From contig NZ_CP016020.1 in NCBI RefSeq assembly GCF_001889165.1, positions 1,090,501 through 1,154,500 on the forward strand: 64,000 bases of DNA, given 5' to 3'. Origin of the DNA: Bacillus weihaiensis. GTDB taxonomy: Bacteria > Bacillota > Bacilli > Bacillales > Bacillaceae. The notes beneath the pieces are model-generated. The model saw only the letters and a list, made by a program, of their open reading frames with translations, did not search any database and was not told the DNA's origin. Of this stretch, positions 8,140 to 16,910 are shown piece by piece. The number at the start of each line of letters is the position of its first letter. The stretch's first letter is position 1. Position numbers and translations under genes: made by a program.

Positions 8140-9555
8140 ATGAATTATTTCTTAAAAATGCTTTCCTTGTTATTGTTAATTACGATTGTAGGTTGTAGCC
8201 AAGAAACCACTGAAAAACCAAAGGAAAAAGAGAATAGAGAAGTGAAAGAAGTTAGTACAAATCATAACGATACAGAAGAAAAGGTAGAAGATATAATATG
8301 GACACTACCTGAAATAGAATTAACAAAAAGTGAAGTAGTAATGTACGAAAACGAAGTCGGTTCTATTGGATTTTATGGGTATAGACAAAATGAAGAAGGA
8401 ACATTTGATGTCGTTTTAAAATACGAAGAAGAATTAACTAAAGCAGATAACACAGATATGCAAATGAAAGTAATATTAAACGATAGTAATGATTTTGTAT
8501 TAGATAATGATGACAGAATAGAAATTAGAAAATTTGATAATGTAGAATATCACATTTATAAATCAGAAGATAATGTAGAAGGAAGAAAAATTGCGAGAGT
8601 GGATTTAAGTTTGTTTAACGACATTGATGGGAATTTTAATGAGGAAAATATGGTAACAATTGAAATTCCACAGACAGAAGAAGTGGTTAAATTAAATGGA
8701 ATTGAATTCAATCAAGAAGAGAAAAAAGAAGAAGCATTTGTTAGAGAAAATGAGGAGATGAAAATAACTATTCAATCTGTAGCACCGATGGATATCTCCT
8801 TTAAAACCCTTCAATTAGTAGGGAATATTGAATTCAAAAAAGATATCGAAGGAAAACCCGAACTTACACTATTTCAACCAGAAATGGGGATAAGTGAAAT
8901 CATTGAATTAGAAACTAACAACGAAGGCGATACTTTTTATAAAGGAACTACTGTAGATTTTGTTCAAAATATCGAATTAGCTTATCCTTTGGGTAAAAAT
9001 AGCATACATTCTATCAATTTTACAATTGGAAACGAATTGTTTGCTATTAATCAAAATACAGGTGAAGAAATGAATGAAGGGATAATGACCAATTTTGAGC
9101 AAGAAAACGAACGATATTTAGATAAAAAAACATTAGAAGGTTTTATTGATGCAAGTGGAACAAGGGTCTACGATGCTATTCAATTGACTAACCCGTTTTT
9201 TAGTCATGGAGTAGGAACAGATAGTTTTGCTGAGTTTGAGTATGTAGTTGGAGGATATGATTCACTTTCATTTCAATTTGGAGCAGCACAAAACGAAAGT
9301 AAAACAAACCAACAGTATGATGTATATGTATACGGCGATGATTTCTCTTTTGAAGAAGGTCAAATTAAACCAACTGGAGAAGTTCTATTCTCTAAACAAA
9401 TAAAGTCTGATACCCCGTTAGAAGAAGTTAGTATTGATGTAAGTGGAGTTAAAAAAGTAACACTTTTCATTGATTCAAATATTCCTTCTGGAGATGAAAA
9501 CGAAGAAGAAAGATATGTTCCTATTATCATTTCAGAAGTGAGAGTTCAAAGGTAA
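8140..9555 (+). CDS. Large lipoprotein, possible NPCBM-like C-terminal domain
   Basis: A lipoprotein signal (LLLLITIVGC, Cys at about residue 19) indicates anchoring to the outer face of the membrane. An acidic linker follows, then a long beta-rich region. The last 130 residues (FFSHGVGTDSFAEFEYVVGG, QQYDVYVYGDD, KKVTLFID) resemble NPCBM-type carbohydrate-binding modules; this is suggestive only. An AGGGGG site lies twelve bases before the ATG, somewhat far. A terminator separates it from the next lipoprotein gene. Confidence 0.65.
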   Translation: MNYFLKMLSLLLLITIVGCSQETTEKPKEKENREVKEVSTNHNDTEEKVEDIIWTLPEIELTKSEVVMYENEVGSIGFYGYRQNEEGTFDVVLKYEEELTKADNTDMQMKVILNDSNDFVLDNDDRIEIRKFDNVEYHIYKSEDNVEGRKIARVDLSLFNDIDGNFNEENMVTIEIPQTEEVVKLNGIEFNQEEKKEEAFVRENEEMKITIQSVAPMDISFKTLQLVGNIEFKKDIEGKPELTLFQPEMGISEIIELETNNEGDTFYKGTTVDFVQNIELAYPLGKNSIHSINFTIGNELFAINQNTGEEMNEGIMTNFEQENERYLDKKTLEGFIDASGTRVYDAIQLTNPFFSHGVGTDSFAEFEYVVGGYDSLSFQFGAAQNESKTNQQYDVYVYGDDFSFEEGQIKPTGEVLFSKQIKSDTPLEEVSIDVSGVKKVTLFIDSNIPSGDENEEERYVPIIISEVRVQR

Positions 9556-9580
9556 TCTCTAAAAAGTTATGTTATTCTTT

Positions 9581-9605
9581 GGCAGGTTTATTCCTGCCTA
9601 TTTTT
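9581..9605 (+). terminator. Rho-independent terminator
   Basis: GGCAGG / CCTGCC stem followed by TATTTTT. It lies between the two lipoprotein genes, so it rules out an upstream TTG start for the second. Confidence 0.75.
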
Positions 9606-9641
9606 GAGATGATTTTACAACTGGAAAGCGGAGGAAAGCTT

Positions 9642-10844
9642 GTGAAACGTACATTAATTTTGTTACTTGCCATACTAATTATATTTACTGGATGCAGCAA
9701 TAACAATGAAACTGTAGATAGCACAAAAGATTCTAGTGCTGAAGCACAACAAGCAAAGAGAATTGAAGCTAAAGGTGAGAATAAGGCACAAGAGGTAGTT
9801 AATAACGAGCAACCAGAAAAATCTTCTAAGCCTGAAGAAATTCTTACATGTAAAAAAGATGACCCTGAAAATCAAGAAAATAAATTGCCCCAGGACACTG
9901 GTTTTATTGACCCGTTTAATAATGTAAAACTGGAAGAAGGGAATGTAACAATTGGTAATGAGAATTTCAATTTTAAGTTCATTAAAGAAGCGAACTATGA
10001 AAATACCGCAGCTACTTTGATTGGCTCTAGTGAGAATTATTTGTTATTTCACAATTACAACGGTGTATTGAGCTATTATGATAAAAAGATTCCAAAAAAA
10101 TTCGTTATTGATGAACATATTAACATTGCCTCTATTTCACCAGATGAGCGCTACATTATATATACGAAAAATGCTATCAAGAAAGAAGCTTTTTATTATT
10201 TAGATTTAGAAACTTTTGAAAAAAACGAGTTTGATATTTATCTTCACGATAACCATATGGAAGCAATAGATATGGCAATTAAAGATGGACTAGTCTATTT
10301 TATTGTTAAAGAAACGGACTCAGGAAAAACGTCTATTCACTATACAGCACTACCGTCTTATGTAGACAATTATTCAAAAACTGAAAGAAATTCTTCAATA
10401 GACATAAATGCTGATAAACTTTTTTTGTTTAATAATGATGTTTTCGCATTTAATAAAGACAAGGATTCTTTTGAGAAAATTATTCCTAATAATCCAACCG
10501 AATCATTTATCAAAATTACTAGCGAAGATGTAACAGAGCTGTTTGGATTCGATTATGCTGATGATAGCAATTGGGTAATAGGAGTAAAAACTAAGCAAGA
10601 CGAAAGTGTGATTATCACACCTTCTGAAAAAGTAAAGTGTTATGAAGCTGCTATGAAAACAACTTTGTTTGATGATAATTTTTTGCTTATAAATGATAAT
10701 TTGTCTCTCTACCTGTTCGATTTAACAAATAATGAATCTAGTTTGATTAAATCTGATATTACAGATTACTTTGTTATCAAGAACAGAATCATTATTCAGA
10801 CTAATAATGGAGAGTTTTTAGAGTTAAGCAATGGACAACTATAG
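9642..10844 (+). CDS. Lipoprotein of unknown function
   Basis: This 400-residue protein begins at GTG 9642, six bases after GGAGGA. A longer frame from TTG 9579 is open but runs through a terminator hairpin. The signal sequence KRTLILLLAILIIFTGC ends in a lipobox. A charged linker follows, then repeated strand-like segments (YIIYTKNAIKKEAFYYLDLE and similar) that could form a beta-propeller. No family is recognised. Like the preceding gene it encodes a surface-anchored lipoprotein, but the two do not look homologous. Confidence 0.65.
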   Translation: MKRTLILLLAILIIFTGCSNNNETVDSTKDSSAEAQQAKRIEAKGENKAQEVVNNEQPEKSSKPEEILTCKKDDPENQENKLPQDTGFIDPFNNVKLEEGNVTIGNENFNFKFIKEANYENTAATLIGSSENYLLFHNYNGVLSYYDKKIPKKFVIDEHINIASISPDERYIIYTKNAIKKEAFYYLDLETFEKNEFDIYLHDNHMEAIDMAIKDGLVYFIVKETDSGKTSIHYTALPSYVDNYSKTERNSSIDINADKLFLFNNDVFAFNKDKDSFEKIIPNNPTESFIKITSEDVTELFGFDYADDSNWVIGVKTKQDESVIITPSEKVKCYEAAMKTTLFDDNFLLINDNLSLYLFDLTNNESSLIKSDITDYFVIKNRIIIQTNNGEFLELSNGQL

Positions 10845-11026
10845 AAGAAGAGGATACGGAACCATAAGTGAAAATTGAGCATACATTTAGATGAAGAAAA
10901 TATAGGGAAATCAGTTAAGAAATCATTAAATCAGAAAATCTAATGCTACCAAAAAGAAAGTCAATTAGCTAAGGGTGATATTGAAGATTTTTCAAGTGTT
11001 TATCATTTTTGCAGAGGAGATATTGA

Positions 11027-11626
11027 ATGTCAAAGAAAAATTATTATAAAGACGAACTTGATGAAGATTTAATGGAATATTCTAGTTGGGGAGATTACGA
11101 GGCTGAAATAGAACTTGAAGAGCGGGGGTATGTAAAAAGCAAGGGGCATTGGGTAAATGATGATAGCTCAACTGTATTCGCAATTGGTATTATAAAAATA
11201 GCATTAGTAATAGCACTATTAATATTTGTTTTTATTGGAGCACATTTTATAATTGGGATGTCGGTAGTATATCAGGTATATATTTATATAGGATTTGTGG
11301 TTACTACAGTTTTAATGTATTTAACACGAGCCAAATCAAAATTTTTTAATTTTTTATTTTATCTAGGATGTCTTGCAATAGCTACAAGGCAATTTGCTAA
11401 TTTTATAGGGCACTTTATTGGTGAAGATTATATGACATATGTATTTATACAAGACGCTGATACAGATGTCTTATTTAAATCTGGTTTTTATTATATTGTA
11501 TATACGCTAATTGTACCGTATCTAATGATGAAAAGTATTTTAGCCATTGTAAGAGAAATCAGGGGAGTCCCCAAAAATAAAAAAGTCAGAAACCCTAGTG
11601 GGATTTCCAAGCAATCAAGATTATAA
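11027..11626 (+). CDS. Membrane protein of unknown function
   Basis: An acidic 50-residue cytoplasmic N-terminus (ELDEDLMEYSSWGDYEAEIELEERGY) precedes about four membrane spans between residues 50 and 175 and a basic tail. The start is supported by GAGGAGAT five bases upstream of the ATG. I recognise no family. It is a single gene with no functional neighbour. Confidence 0.6.
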   Translation: MSKKNYYKDELDEDLMEYSSWGDYEAEIELEERGYVKSKGHWVNDDSSTVFAIGIIKIALVIALLIFVFIGAHFIIGMSVVYQVYIYIGFVVTTVLMYLTRAKSKFFNFLFYLGCLAIATRQFANFIGHFIGEDYMTYVFIQDADTDVLFKSGFYYIVYTLIVPYLMMKSILAIVREIRGVPKNKKVRNPSGISKQSRL

Positions 11627-11801
11627 AGAGGAATGTGGATAGAAAGTAATTGAATGCAATTCAGCATAATTAAAAGAAGCAACAAGATATTTTGTATAAG
11701 TAGTTCGGATAATGTGGAGAAAATCTAAATTTTCAGACCATATAACAAACGTTTTCATAGCATAAAATACAAGTGAATAAACAATATAATTAGCATACAA
11801 A

Positions 11802-11828
11802 AAAGCTTGGGAAGTTTTCCAAGCTTTT
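11802..11828. terminator. Bidirectional terminator
   Basis: AAAGCTTGG / CCAAGCTTTTT stem between convergent genes, with A before and T after. Confidence 0.7.
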
Positions 11829-11893
11829 TGCATTTAATGAACCATTCTTATTGAATTAACGAAGCCATTTATTGAAAACAAATTCTTTTCCTA

Positions 11894-12115
11894 TTATTCT
11901 TGATATTCTTGGTCAGGTTTGTATTCTAAAATATCACCAGGCTGACAGTCTAAAGCCTTACAAGTTGCCTCTAAAGTGGAAAATCGAATCGCTTTTGCTT
12001 TTCCATTTTTCAATATAGAAAGATTAGCCATCGTTATTCCCACCTTCTCAGAAAGTTCTGTTACGCTCATTTTCCGTTTTGCTAACATCACATCAATATT
12101 AATAATAATCGCCAT
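11894..12115 (-). CDS. YozG-type XRE-family transcriptional regulator
   Basis: This 73-residue protein is essentially one Cro/C1-type helix-turn-helix (MSVTELSEKVGITMANLSILKNGKA), ending CKALDCQPGDILEY as in YozG-like regulators. Such genes normally follow a DUF2975 membrane-protein gene; here that partner is present only as a 3' remnant (12126-12320). The start is the ATG at 12115, preceded by GAGGTGG; the GTG nine bases upstream overlaps the ribosome site. Having lost the upstream half of its operon, the gene has probably lost its native promoter. Confidence 0.78.
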   Translation of the reverse strand: MAIIINIDVMLAKRKMSVTELSEKVGITMANLSILKNGKAKAIRFSTLEATCKALDCQPGDILEYKPDQEYQE

Positions 12116-12125
12116 ATTCGCCACC

Positions 12126-12320
12126 TCAGACCGTTAAATCATTTTCTGATTTTATATCAATCGCTTCTTTTAAAAGCCTTTGAAGAACAGCAGCAAAGAC
12201 TGCGATAATCATTGAAGCAAAAGTGAGGATGAATCCTAAGCCAATAACACCTGTTATGTCTTCCCCTTCACCTGCCGTGAGTATAATCACAGATATTAAC
12301 CCTATTAGAACTAAACTAAG
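12126..12320 (-). pseudogene. DUF2975 membrane protein, 3' remnant
   Basis: On the minus strand this stretch reads LVLIGLISVIILTAGEGED, then VFAAVLQRLLKEAIDIKSEN and DLTV before a stop, which is the typical C-terminus of DUF2975 proteins paired with YozG regulators. The reading ends near 12320, where plus-strand hsdM homology begins. About two thirds of the protein is missing. The loss looks like one edge of a deletion. Confidence 0.72.
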
Positions 12321-13620
12321 AGAAAATGTTATTCCAGAAGGGTATAGGTGGGATGATTTAACGGAAAAAGAAGGTACAGAACTTAAGAAGTTCTACCAGA
12401 AATTATTGCTTGAACTGGGAAATAATTCAAATCCTATATTAGGACAAATATATGGTGATGCAGCTACTAGTATTTCAGAACCGAAGAACCTTGAGAAAAT
12501 TATTAAATCCATTGATGCACTTGATTGGTATCATGCAAAATATGAGGGTCTCGGAAACCTATATGAAGGATTATTAGAAAAGAATGCTAGTGAGAAGAAA
12601 TCTGGAGCGGGACAATACTTTACACCTCGCGTTCTAATAGATGTAATGGTTCAATTGATAGACCCAAAAATAGGTGAGAAATGTAATGACCCTGCGGCTG
12701 GAACATTTGGATTTATGATTGCTGCAGACCAGTATTTGAAAAATAAAACAGACGACTATTATGAAATTTCACCTCAAGAAGCCGAATTTCAAAAGAAAGA
12801 GGCTTTTACGGGAATGGAACTTGTTAAAGATACCCATCGTTTAGCATTAATGAACGCTTTGCTTCATGATATCGAAGGCAAAATCGAACAAGGTGACTCT
12901 TTATCAAGTAATGGCAAGTGGATAAAAAATATTGATGTTATTTTAACAAATCCTCCATTCGGAACGAAAAAAGGTGGGGAAAGAGCTACTCGTGATGACC
13001 TAACCTTTACGACTTCCAACAAACAATTGAATTTCCTGCAATTGATTTATAACGCGCTAAAAGATAACGGACAAGCTCGTGCAGCAGTCGTTTTACCTGA
13101 TAATGTTTTATTTGAAAGCGGGATAGGTGCACAAATTCGCCGAGATTTAATGAATAAATGTAACTTGCATACTATTCTGCGCCTTCCAACTGGTATATTT
13201 TATGCACAAGGTGTAAAAACAAATGTGCTGTTCTTTACAAGAGGAACGACAGACCAAAATAATACGAAAGATGTTTGGGTCTATGACCTGAGAACAAACA
13301 TGTCATCTTTTGGTAAGAGAAATCAATTAAACCTCGGACACTTCGAAGGGTTTATGAAGGCATATGTAGCTGAAGACCGTACAAAAGTAGTAGATGAGCG
13401 ATGGAACCTGTTTACGCGTGAACAGATTGCACAAAAAGATGACAGCCTAGATATAGGTCTAATTGCAGATGAATCCCTTACATCATATTCAAATCTACCA
13501 GACCCAATCGAATCAGCAGAAGAAGCTATCGCTAAGCTTCAACAGGCAATGGATTTATTAAATGAAGTAGTTGAAGAGTTACGTGCTGTTGAAGATGACG
13601 AGGTGGACGTAAATGAGTAA
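12223..13620 (+). CDS. hsdM: Type I restriction-modification DNA methylase subunit HsdM, 5'-truncated
   Basis: HsdM transfers a methyl group from S-adenosylmethionine to adenine as part of the M2S complex. The catalytic domain is intact: the SAM-binding region NDPAAGTFGFMIAADQYL and the NPPF motif (ILTNPPFGTKKGG). The N-terminus is not: HsdM homology begins only at ENVIPEGYRWDDL (about 12322). The first roughly 33 residues are the antisense of a DUF2975 gene, and about 40 residues of the normal HsdM_N helical domain are missing. GTG 12223 or ATG 12229 would be chance starts without a ribosome site. Overlap with hsdS by 8 bases is normal. Activity is doubtful. Confidence 0.85.
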   Translation: MRMNPKPITPVMSSPSPAVSIITDINPIRTKLRENVIPEGYRWDDLTEKEGTELKKFYQKLLLELGNNSNPILGQIYGDAATSISEPKNLEKIIKSIDALDWYHAKYEGLGNLYEGLLEKNASEKKSGAGQYFTPRVLIDVMVQLIDPKIGEKCNDPAAGTFGFMIAADQYLKNKTDDYYEISPQEAEFQKKEAFTGMELVKDTHRLALMNALLHDIEGKIEQGDSLSSNGKWIKNIDVILTNPPFGTKKGGERATRDDLTFTTSNKQLNFLQLIYNALKDNGQARAAVVLPDNVLFESGIGAQIRRDLMNKCNLHTILRLPTGIFYAQGVKTNVLFFTRGTTDQNNTKDVWVYDLRTNMSSFGKRNQLNLGHFEGFMKAYVAEDRTKVVDERWNLFTREQIAQKDDSLDIGLIADESLTSYSNLPDPIESAEEAIAKLQQAMDLLNEVVEELRAVEDDEVDVNE

Positions 13621-15091
13621 GAAAAAAAAGACCATCGAAGATTTATTTAATGAAGCTATTGTTCTAGTTGAAGAAGAACCATACTTAGTCCCAAAAAATT
13701 GGGTGTGGACAAAACTTGGTAAGGTAGGTAACTATTATAATGGTAGAGCATTTAAACCAACAGAATGGTCAGATAAAGGAAGACCTATTATTAGAATTCA
13801 AGATTTAACGGGTACAAATAAAGGGGAACCAAACTACTTTGTGGGGCAGGTAGCTGAAAAGCATGAAATAACAAAAGGTGACTTATTAATTTCATGGTCT
13901 GCAACACTTGGTGCTTATATTTGGAACGGAGCAGATGCAGTATTAAATCAGCATATTTTTAAAGTAGAGAGCTTTATTGACAAGAAATATCATTATTTTG
14001 CTATGCAACAGTTTATTTCTTCTCTTTATAGTAAAACACATGGTTCTGGCATGGTACACGTTACAAAGAAAGTATTTGATGAAACCCCTTTTCCATTGCC
14101 GCCATTAAATGAACAAAAACGCATAGCTGAGAAAATAGAGAGTTTATTAAATAAAACCGAAGAAGTAAAGAAATTAATTAAGGAAGCGAAGGAAACATTA
14201 ATACTTCAGATTAATGCAGTTTTAAATAAAGCTTATAAAGGGGATTTAACACAACAATGGCGCAAGAGTAATATTAGTAAATTTACTCGTGAAGAATTTG
14301 TAGCTCAATTAAGTGCTGAAAGAATAAATTTATCTAGGAGTAAGAGAGATAAGGAATATTATATTGAACGCTTTAATTCTTTATTATTAGAACAACCAAA
14401 AAATATCCCTAATGATTGGGTTATGGTTGAATTTGAGTTGATTTGTGACAACATAACCAAGGGTACAACTCCAAAAACCTCAGAGATAACTTTTGAAGGA
14501 GATGTTCCCTTTTTAAAAGTTTATAACATTGTTGATAATCAAATCGATTTTGAATTTAAGCCTGGCTTTATACCTAAAACGGTACATGAAAACAAACTTA
14601 AGCGTTCCATAGTTTATCCAGGAGATGTACTAATGAATATTGTTGGACCCCCACTTGGAAAGGTAGCAATTGTACCTCCTACTTATCCTGAGTGGAATAT
14701 AAATCAAGCAATAGCAATATTCCGCCCCATTAAAGATGTCCTGAACGAATATATTTACTATTCATTATTATACGAAAAAACATTAGAAGAGGTTTTTCAA
14801 GGTACAAGGGGAGTTGTGGGGCAGAGTAATATTTCGCTTGAACAATGTAGAAAATTAAAGTTAGCACTTCCGCCACTAGAGGAACAAATAAAAATTGTAG
14901 AAACAATAAAGTCTACCTTTGAGAGGCTCAAAGTAGTTGAAAACAATATTAATCACTTAAGCAGTGTGCTTGAAAAAACTGAAAAGTCTGTTATGTCAAA
15001 AGCCTTCCGAGGAGAACTTGGAACAAATGACCTTAACGATGAAAATGCGATTGAATTATTAAAGAAAATGATTCAAGAACAAGTAAAATAA
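13613..15091 (+). CDS. hsdS: Type I restriction-modification specificity subunit HsdS
   Basis: HsdS recognises the two halves of the bipartite DNA target. The 492 residues contain two target-recognition domains (roughly 20-175 and 255-425), each followed by a conserved helical spacer with PLPPLNEQKRIAEKIE or LPPLEEQIKIVETIK and the AVLNKAYKGDL / SVMSKAFRGELG repeat. Length and architecture are complete. It overlaps the end of hsdM. No hsdR is present on either side in this window. Confidence 0.93.
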   Translation: MSKKKKTIEDLFNEAIVLVEEEPYLVPKNWVWTKLGKVGNYYNGRAFKPTEWSDKGRPIIRIQDLTGTNKGEPNYFVGQVAEKHEITKGDLLISWSATLGAYIWNGADAVLNQHIFKVESFIDKKYHYFAMQQFISSLYSKTHGSGMVHVTKKVFDETPFPLPPLNEQKRIAEKIESLLNKTEEVKKLIKEAKETLILQINAVLNKAYKGDLTQQWRKSNISKFTREEFVAQLSAERINLSRSKRDKEYYIERFNSLLLEQPKNIPNDWVMVEFELICDNITKGTTPKTSEITFEGDVPFLKVYNIVDNQIDFEFKPGFIPKTVHENKLKRSIVYPGDVLMNIVGPPLGKVAIVPPTYPEWNINQAIAIFRPIKDVLNEYIYYSLLYEKTLEEVFQGTRGVVGQSNISLEQCRKLKLALPPLEEQIKIVETIKSTFERLKVVENNINHLSSVLEKTEKSVMSKAFRGELGTNDLNDENAIELLKKMIQEQVK

Positions 15092-15098
15092 ACAAATT

Positions 15099-15127
15099 AG
15101 GCATCCGATTATCGGGAGCCTTTTTTT
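15099..15127 (+). terminator. Rho-independent terminator after hsdS
   Basis: AGGC..CCGAT / ATCGG..GCCT stem followed by seven T. Confidence 0.8.
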
Positions 15128-15298
15128 ATTGCAGCACATTTGGACTTACAGTGTTGTCCAATCGAAAATCCTTCATACATTATAAAAGTGGCAATTTATA
15201 AATTGTAATTCATAATTAAAAACATTTTGTTTTCATTCGTGAATATTTTTCCCTTTCTTGTTAAATACTGTAAGTATAAACATGGAAGGATGATGGCT

Positions 15299-15463
15299 TT
15301 GAAAAAGCAAGAAGAGATTCAAATTGATTCAGTTCAATATGTTTATGACAAGGAATTTGAAAAGCAATGGAAAGCGTATTATTTCAGTATGGTAAAACGG
15401 GAACTACACCAGATACGGTGGGACGGTGAACATCATGAAAAAAACGGTGATATACGTTCGTAG
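15299..15463 (+). CDS. Small ORF preceding the recombinase pair
   Basis: This encodes about 54 charged residues (KKQEEIQIDSVQYVYDKEFE...). A GGAAGG site nine bases upstream points to the TTG start; two ATG codons at 15290 and 15293 lie too close to it. It ends inside the start of the first recombinase gene, so the two are probably translationally coupled. Function is unknown; a directionality or accessory factor for the recombinases is possible. Confidence 0.5.
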   Translation: MKKQEEIQIDSVQYVYDKEFEKQWKAYYFSMVKRELHQIRWDGEHHEKNGDIRS

Positions 15464-16910
15464 GTCATTAAATGAAATGAAACAAAAAACGTCTATTCCT
15501 TATCAGATTAATACTTGTAAGGACTATGCTGAAAAGCAAGACTGGATGGTGCATGAAGTATTTAATGAGGGAGAGAAATCAGCCAGAAGCTCTGAGCTTG
15601 AGGAACGGAAAGAGATTTCGCGGTTAATGAAAGAAGTGAAAAGTGGTTTCATTGAAAGAATTATTGTTTTTAAGAGAGACCGTATTTCTAGACGAGCAGA
15701 CCAGTATATGGAATTTGTGGAATTATTAAGAGCACATAAAGTTTCCATGCATTTTGCAGGTGATAATGAGCCTCAGATGTTTGATGGGGTTGTCGGTGAT
15801 TTTATTGAACTGTTATTTGGTGCGATATCTGAACATGAAGGAAATAATATTACTCAACGACTCATTCAATCTCGTATTGCTAAAGTAAGAGAAGGAGAGT
15901 GGGGAGGAGGTAGACCACCAAAGTTTTATCATATTAAAGAAATTAATACAGACGGTGAGATTGAGAAAAAGTTAATGATAACCAATGAGAACAAAGAGAA
16001 AATTAAAGAAATTTACGAGTTCGTTGCAAATAGTGATTTTAAAACTGTAAAAGAAGCAAATGTTTCCTTAAAAGGAAAAAGACCATCCTTGAAAAATATT
16101 GATTTAGTGGAATTTATTCCAAAAGAACTCCACAAAGGTTGGATGACAGCAACTTATGAAGGCATTTCAATAAGAAGTAAAGCAGTCAATCCCAGGATAA
16201 AAGCAGTTGAAGAAAAATTATGGAATGCAGCAAATGAAAAATTAATAAAGATGGAAGATTCATTTTTCGAAAAGGAAGTAATTACTGTGAATCCCAAATT
16301 AGAGAAGGTACTCTTTTGCAGCTGTTGTAAAAATCAACTTAGTTCGAAACAAGGTTATTATTTTTGCCCAAATCACAAATCGGGTTTAAGAATCAGTGTA
16401 GAACTGCTAGATAACCAGATTATAAAAGCCGTTCACTCTCGAATTAGTTCTCATGTTGCAAAAAATAAAGCCGAAATCGTTGCTTATGTTACAAAAGAAC
16501 TAATAACACCATTAGAAATCGCCTGCCTAGAAAATGAAAAAGCTATAGAAAATGCACAAGGTATGTTACAAAAAATGACCAGTGTATGTATTGCCAACCC
16601 TTCGAAATACAAAACAGGTGAAGAAAAGAAAAAATTCCTTAAGCCGTATGTTGACGGATATAAGGAGTGCTTTCAGAATTTAAAATTAACAAAAATAAAG
16701 TTAGAAGAAAACCGTGAACGAATTTTTCTTTCATTAAATAAAATGCTCCCAGTTCCAACCATACAATCCCTTTCTAACTATAAACAAAAAGAGTTATTAC
16801 GCTTTTACATTGAAAGAATTGAGGTGGATACAGATTTACATGTGAAAATAATCTACAGAACAGACATGAGAATGAATAGGGAGGAAAGCAATTGTCGAAT
16901 AAGGAAATGA
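15435..16910 (+). CDS. Large serine recombinase 1
   Basis: This 491-residue protein has a resolvase-type catalytic domain: YVRRS with the nucleophile at Ser11, and the arginine cluster FKRDRISRR near residue 80. It continues with a recombinase domain (GEWGGGRPPKFY), a zinc ribbon (CSCCKNQLSSKQGYYFCPNH) and a coiled-coil C-terminus. Such enzymes cut and rejoin DNA at short att sites. ATG 15435 fits the weak ACGGTGA site better than GTG 15426. It overlaps the next recombinase by 19 bases, so the two are made together. Confidence 0.9.
   Translation: MKKTVIYVRRSLNEMKQKTSIPYQINTCKDYAEKQDWMVHEVFNEGEKSARSSELEERKEISRLMKEVKSGFIERIIVFKRDRISRRADQYMEFVELLRAHKVSMHFAGDNEPQMFDGVVGDFIELLFGAISEHEGNNITQRLIQSRIAKVREGEWGGGRPPKFYHIKEINTDGEIEKKLMITNENKEKIKEIYEFVANSDFKTVKEANVSLKGKRPSLKNIDLVEFIPKELHKGWMTATYEGISIRSKAVNPRIKAVEEKLWNAANEKLIKMEDSFFEKEVITVNPKLEKVLFCSCCKNQLSSKQGYYFCPNHKSGLRISVELLDNQIIKAVHSRISSHVAKNKAEIVAYVTKELITPLEIACLENEKAIENAQGMLQKMTSVCIANPSKYKTGEEKKKFLKPYVDGYKECFQNLKLTKIKLEENRERIFLSLNKMLPVPTIQSLSNYKQKELLRFYIERIEVDTDLHVKIIYRTDMRMNREESNCRIRK

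Noticed and set aside
9579-9641. N-terminal extension of the second lipoprotein to TTG 9579
   Set aside because: It runs through a terminator hairpin; GTG 9642 has a strong ribosome site and gives a clean lipoprotein signal.
12223-12321. First 33 residues of the HsdM frame as genuine HsdM sequence
   Set aside because: The same DNA reads on the other strand as the well-formed C-terminus of a DUF2975 protein, and HsdM similarity begins only after it.
15174-15181. CATACATT as a sigma-E -10 for the recombinase pair
   Set aside because: The sequence 14 bases upstream has no ATA-containing -35, so the match is probably chance.
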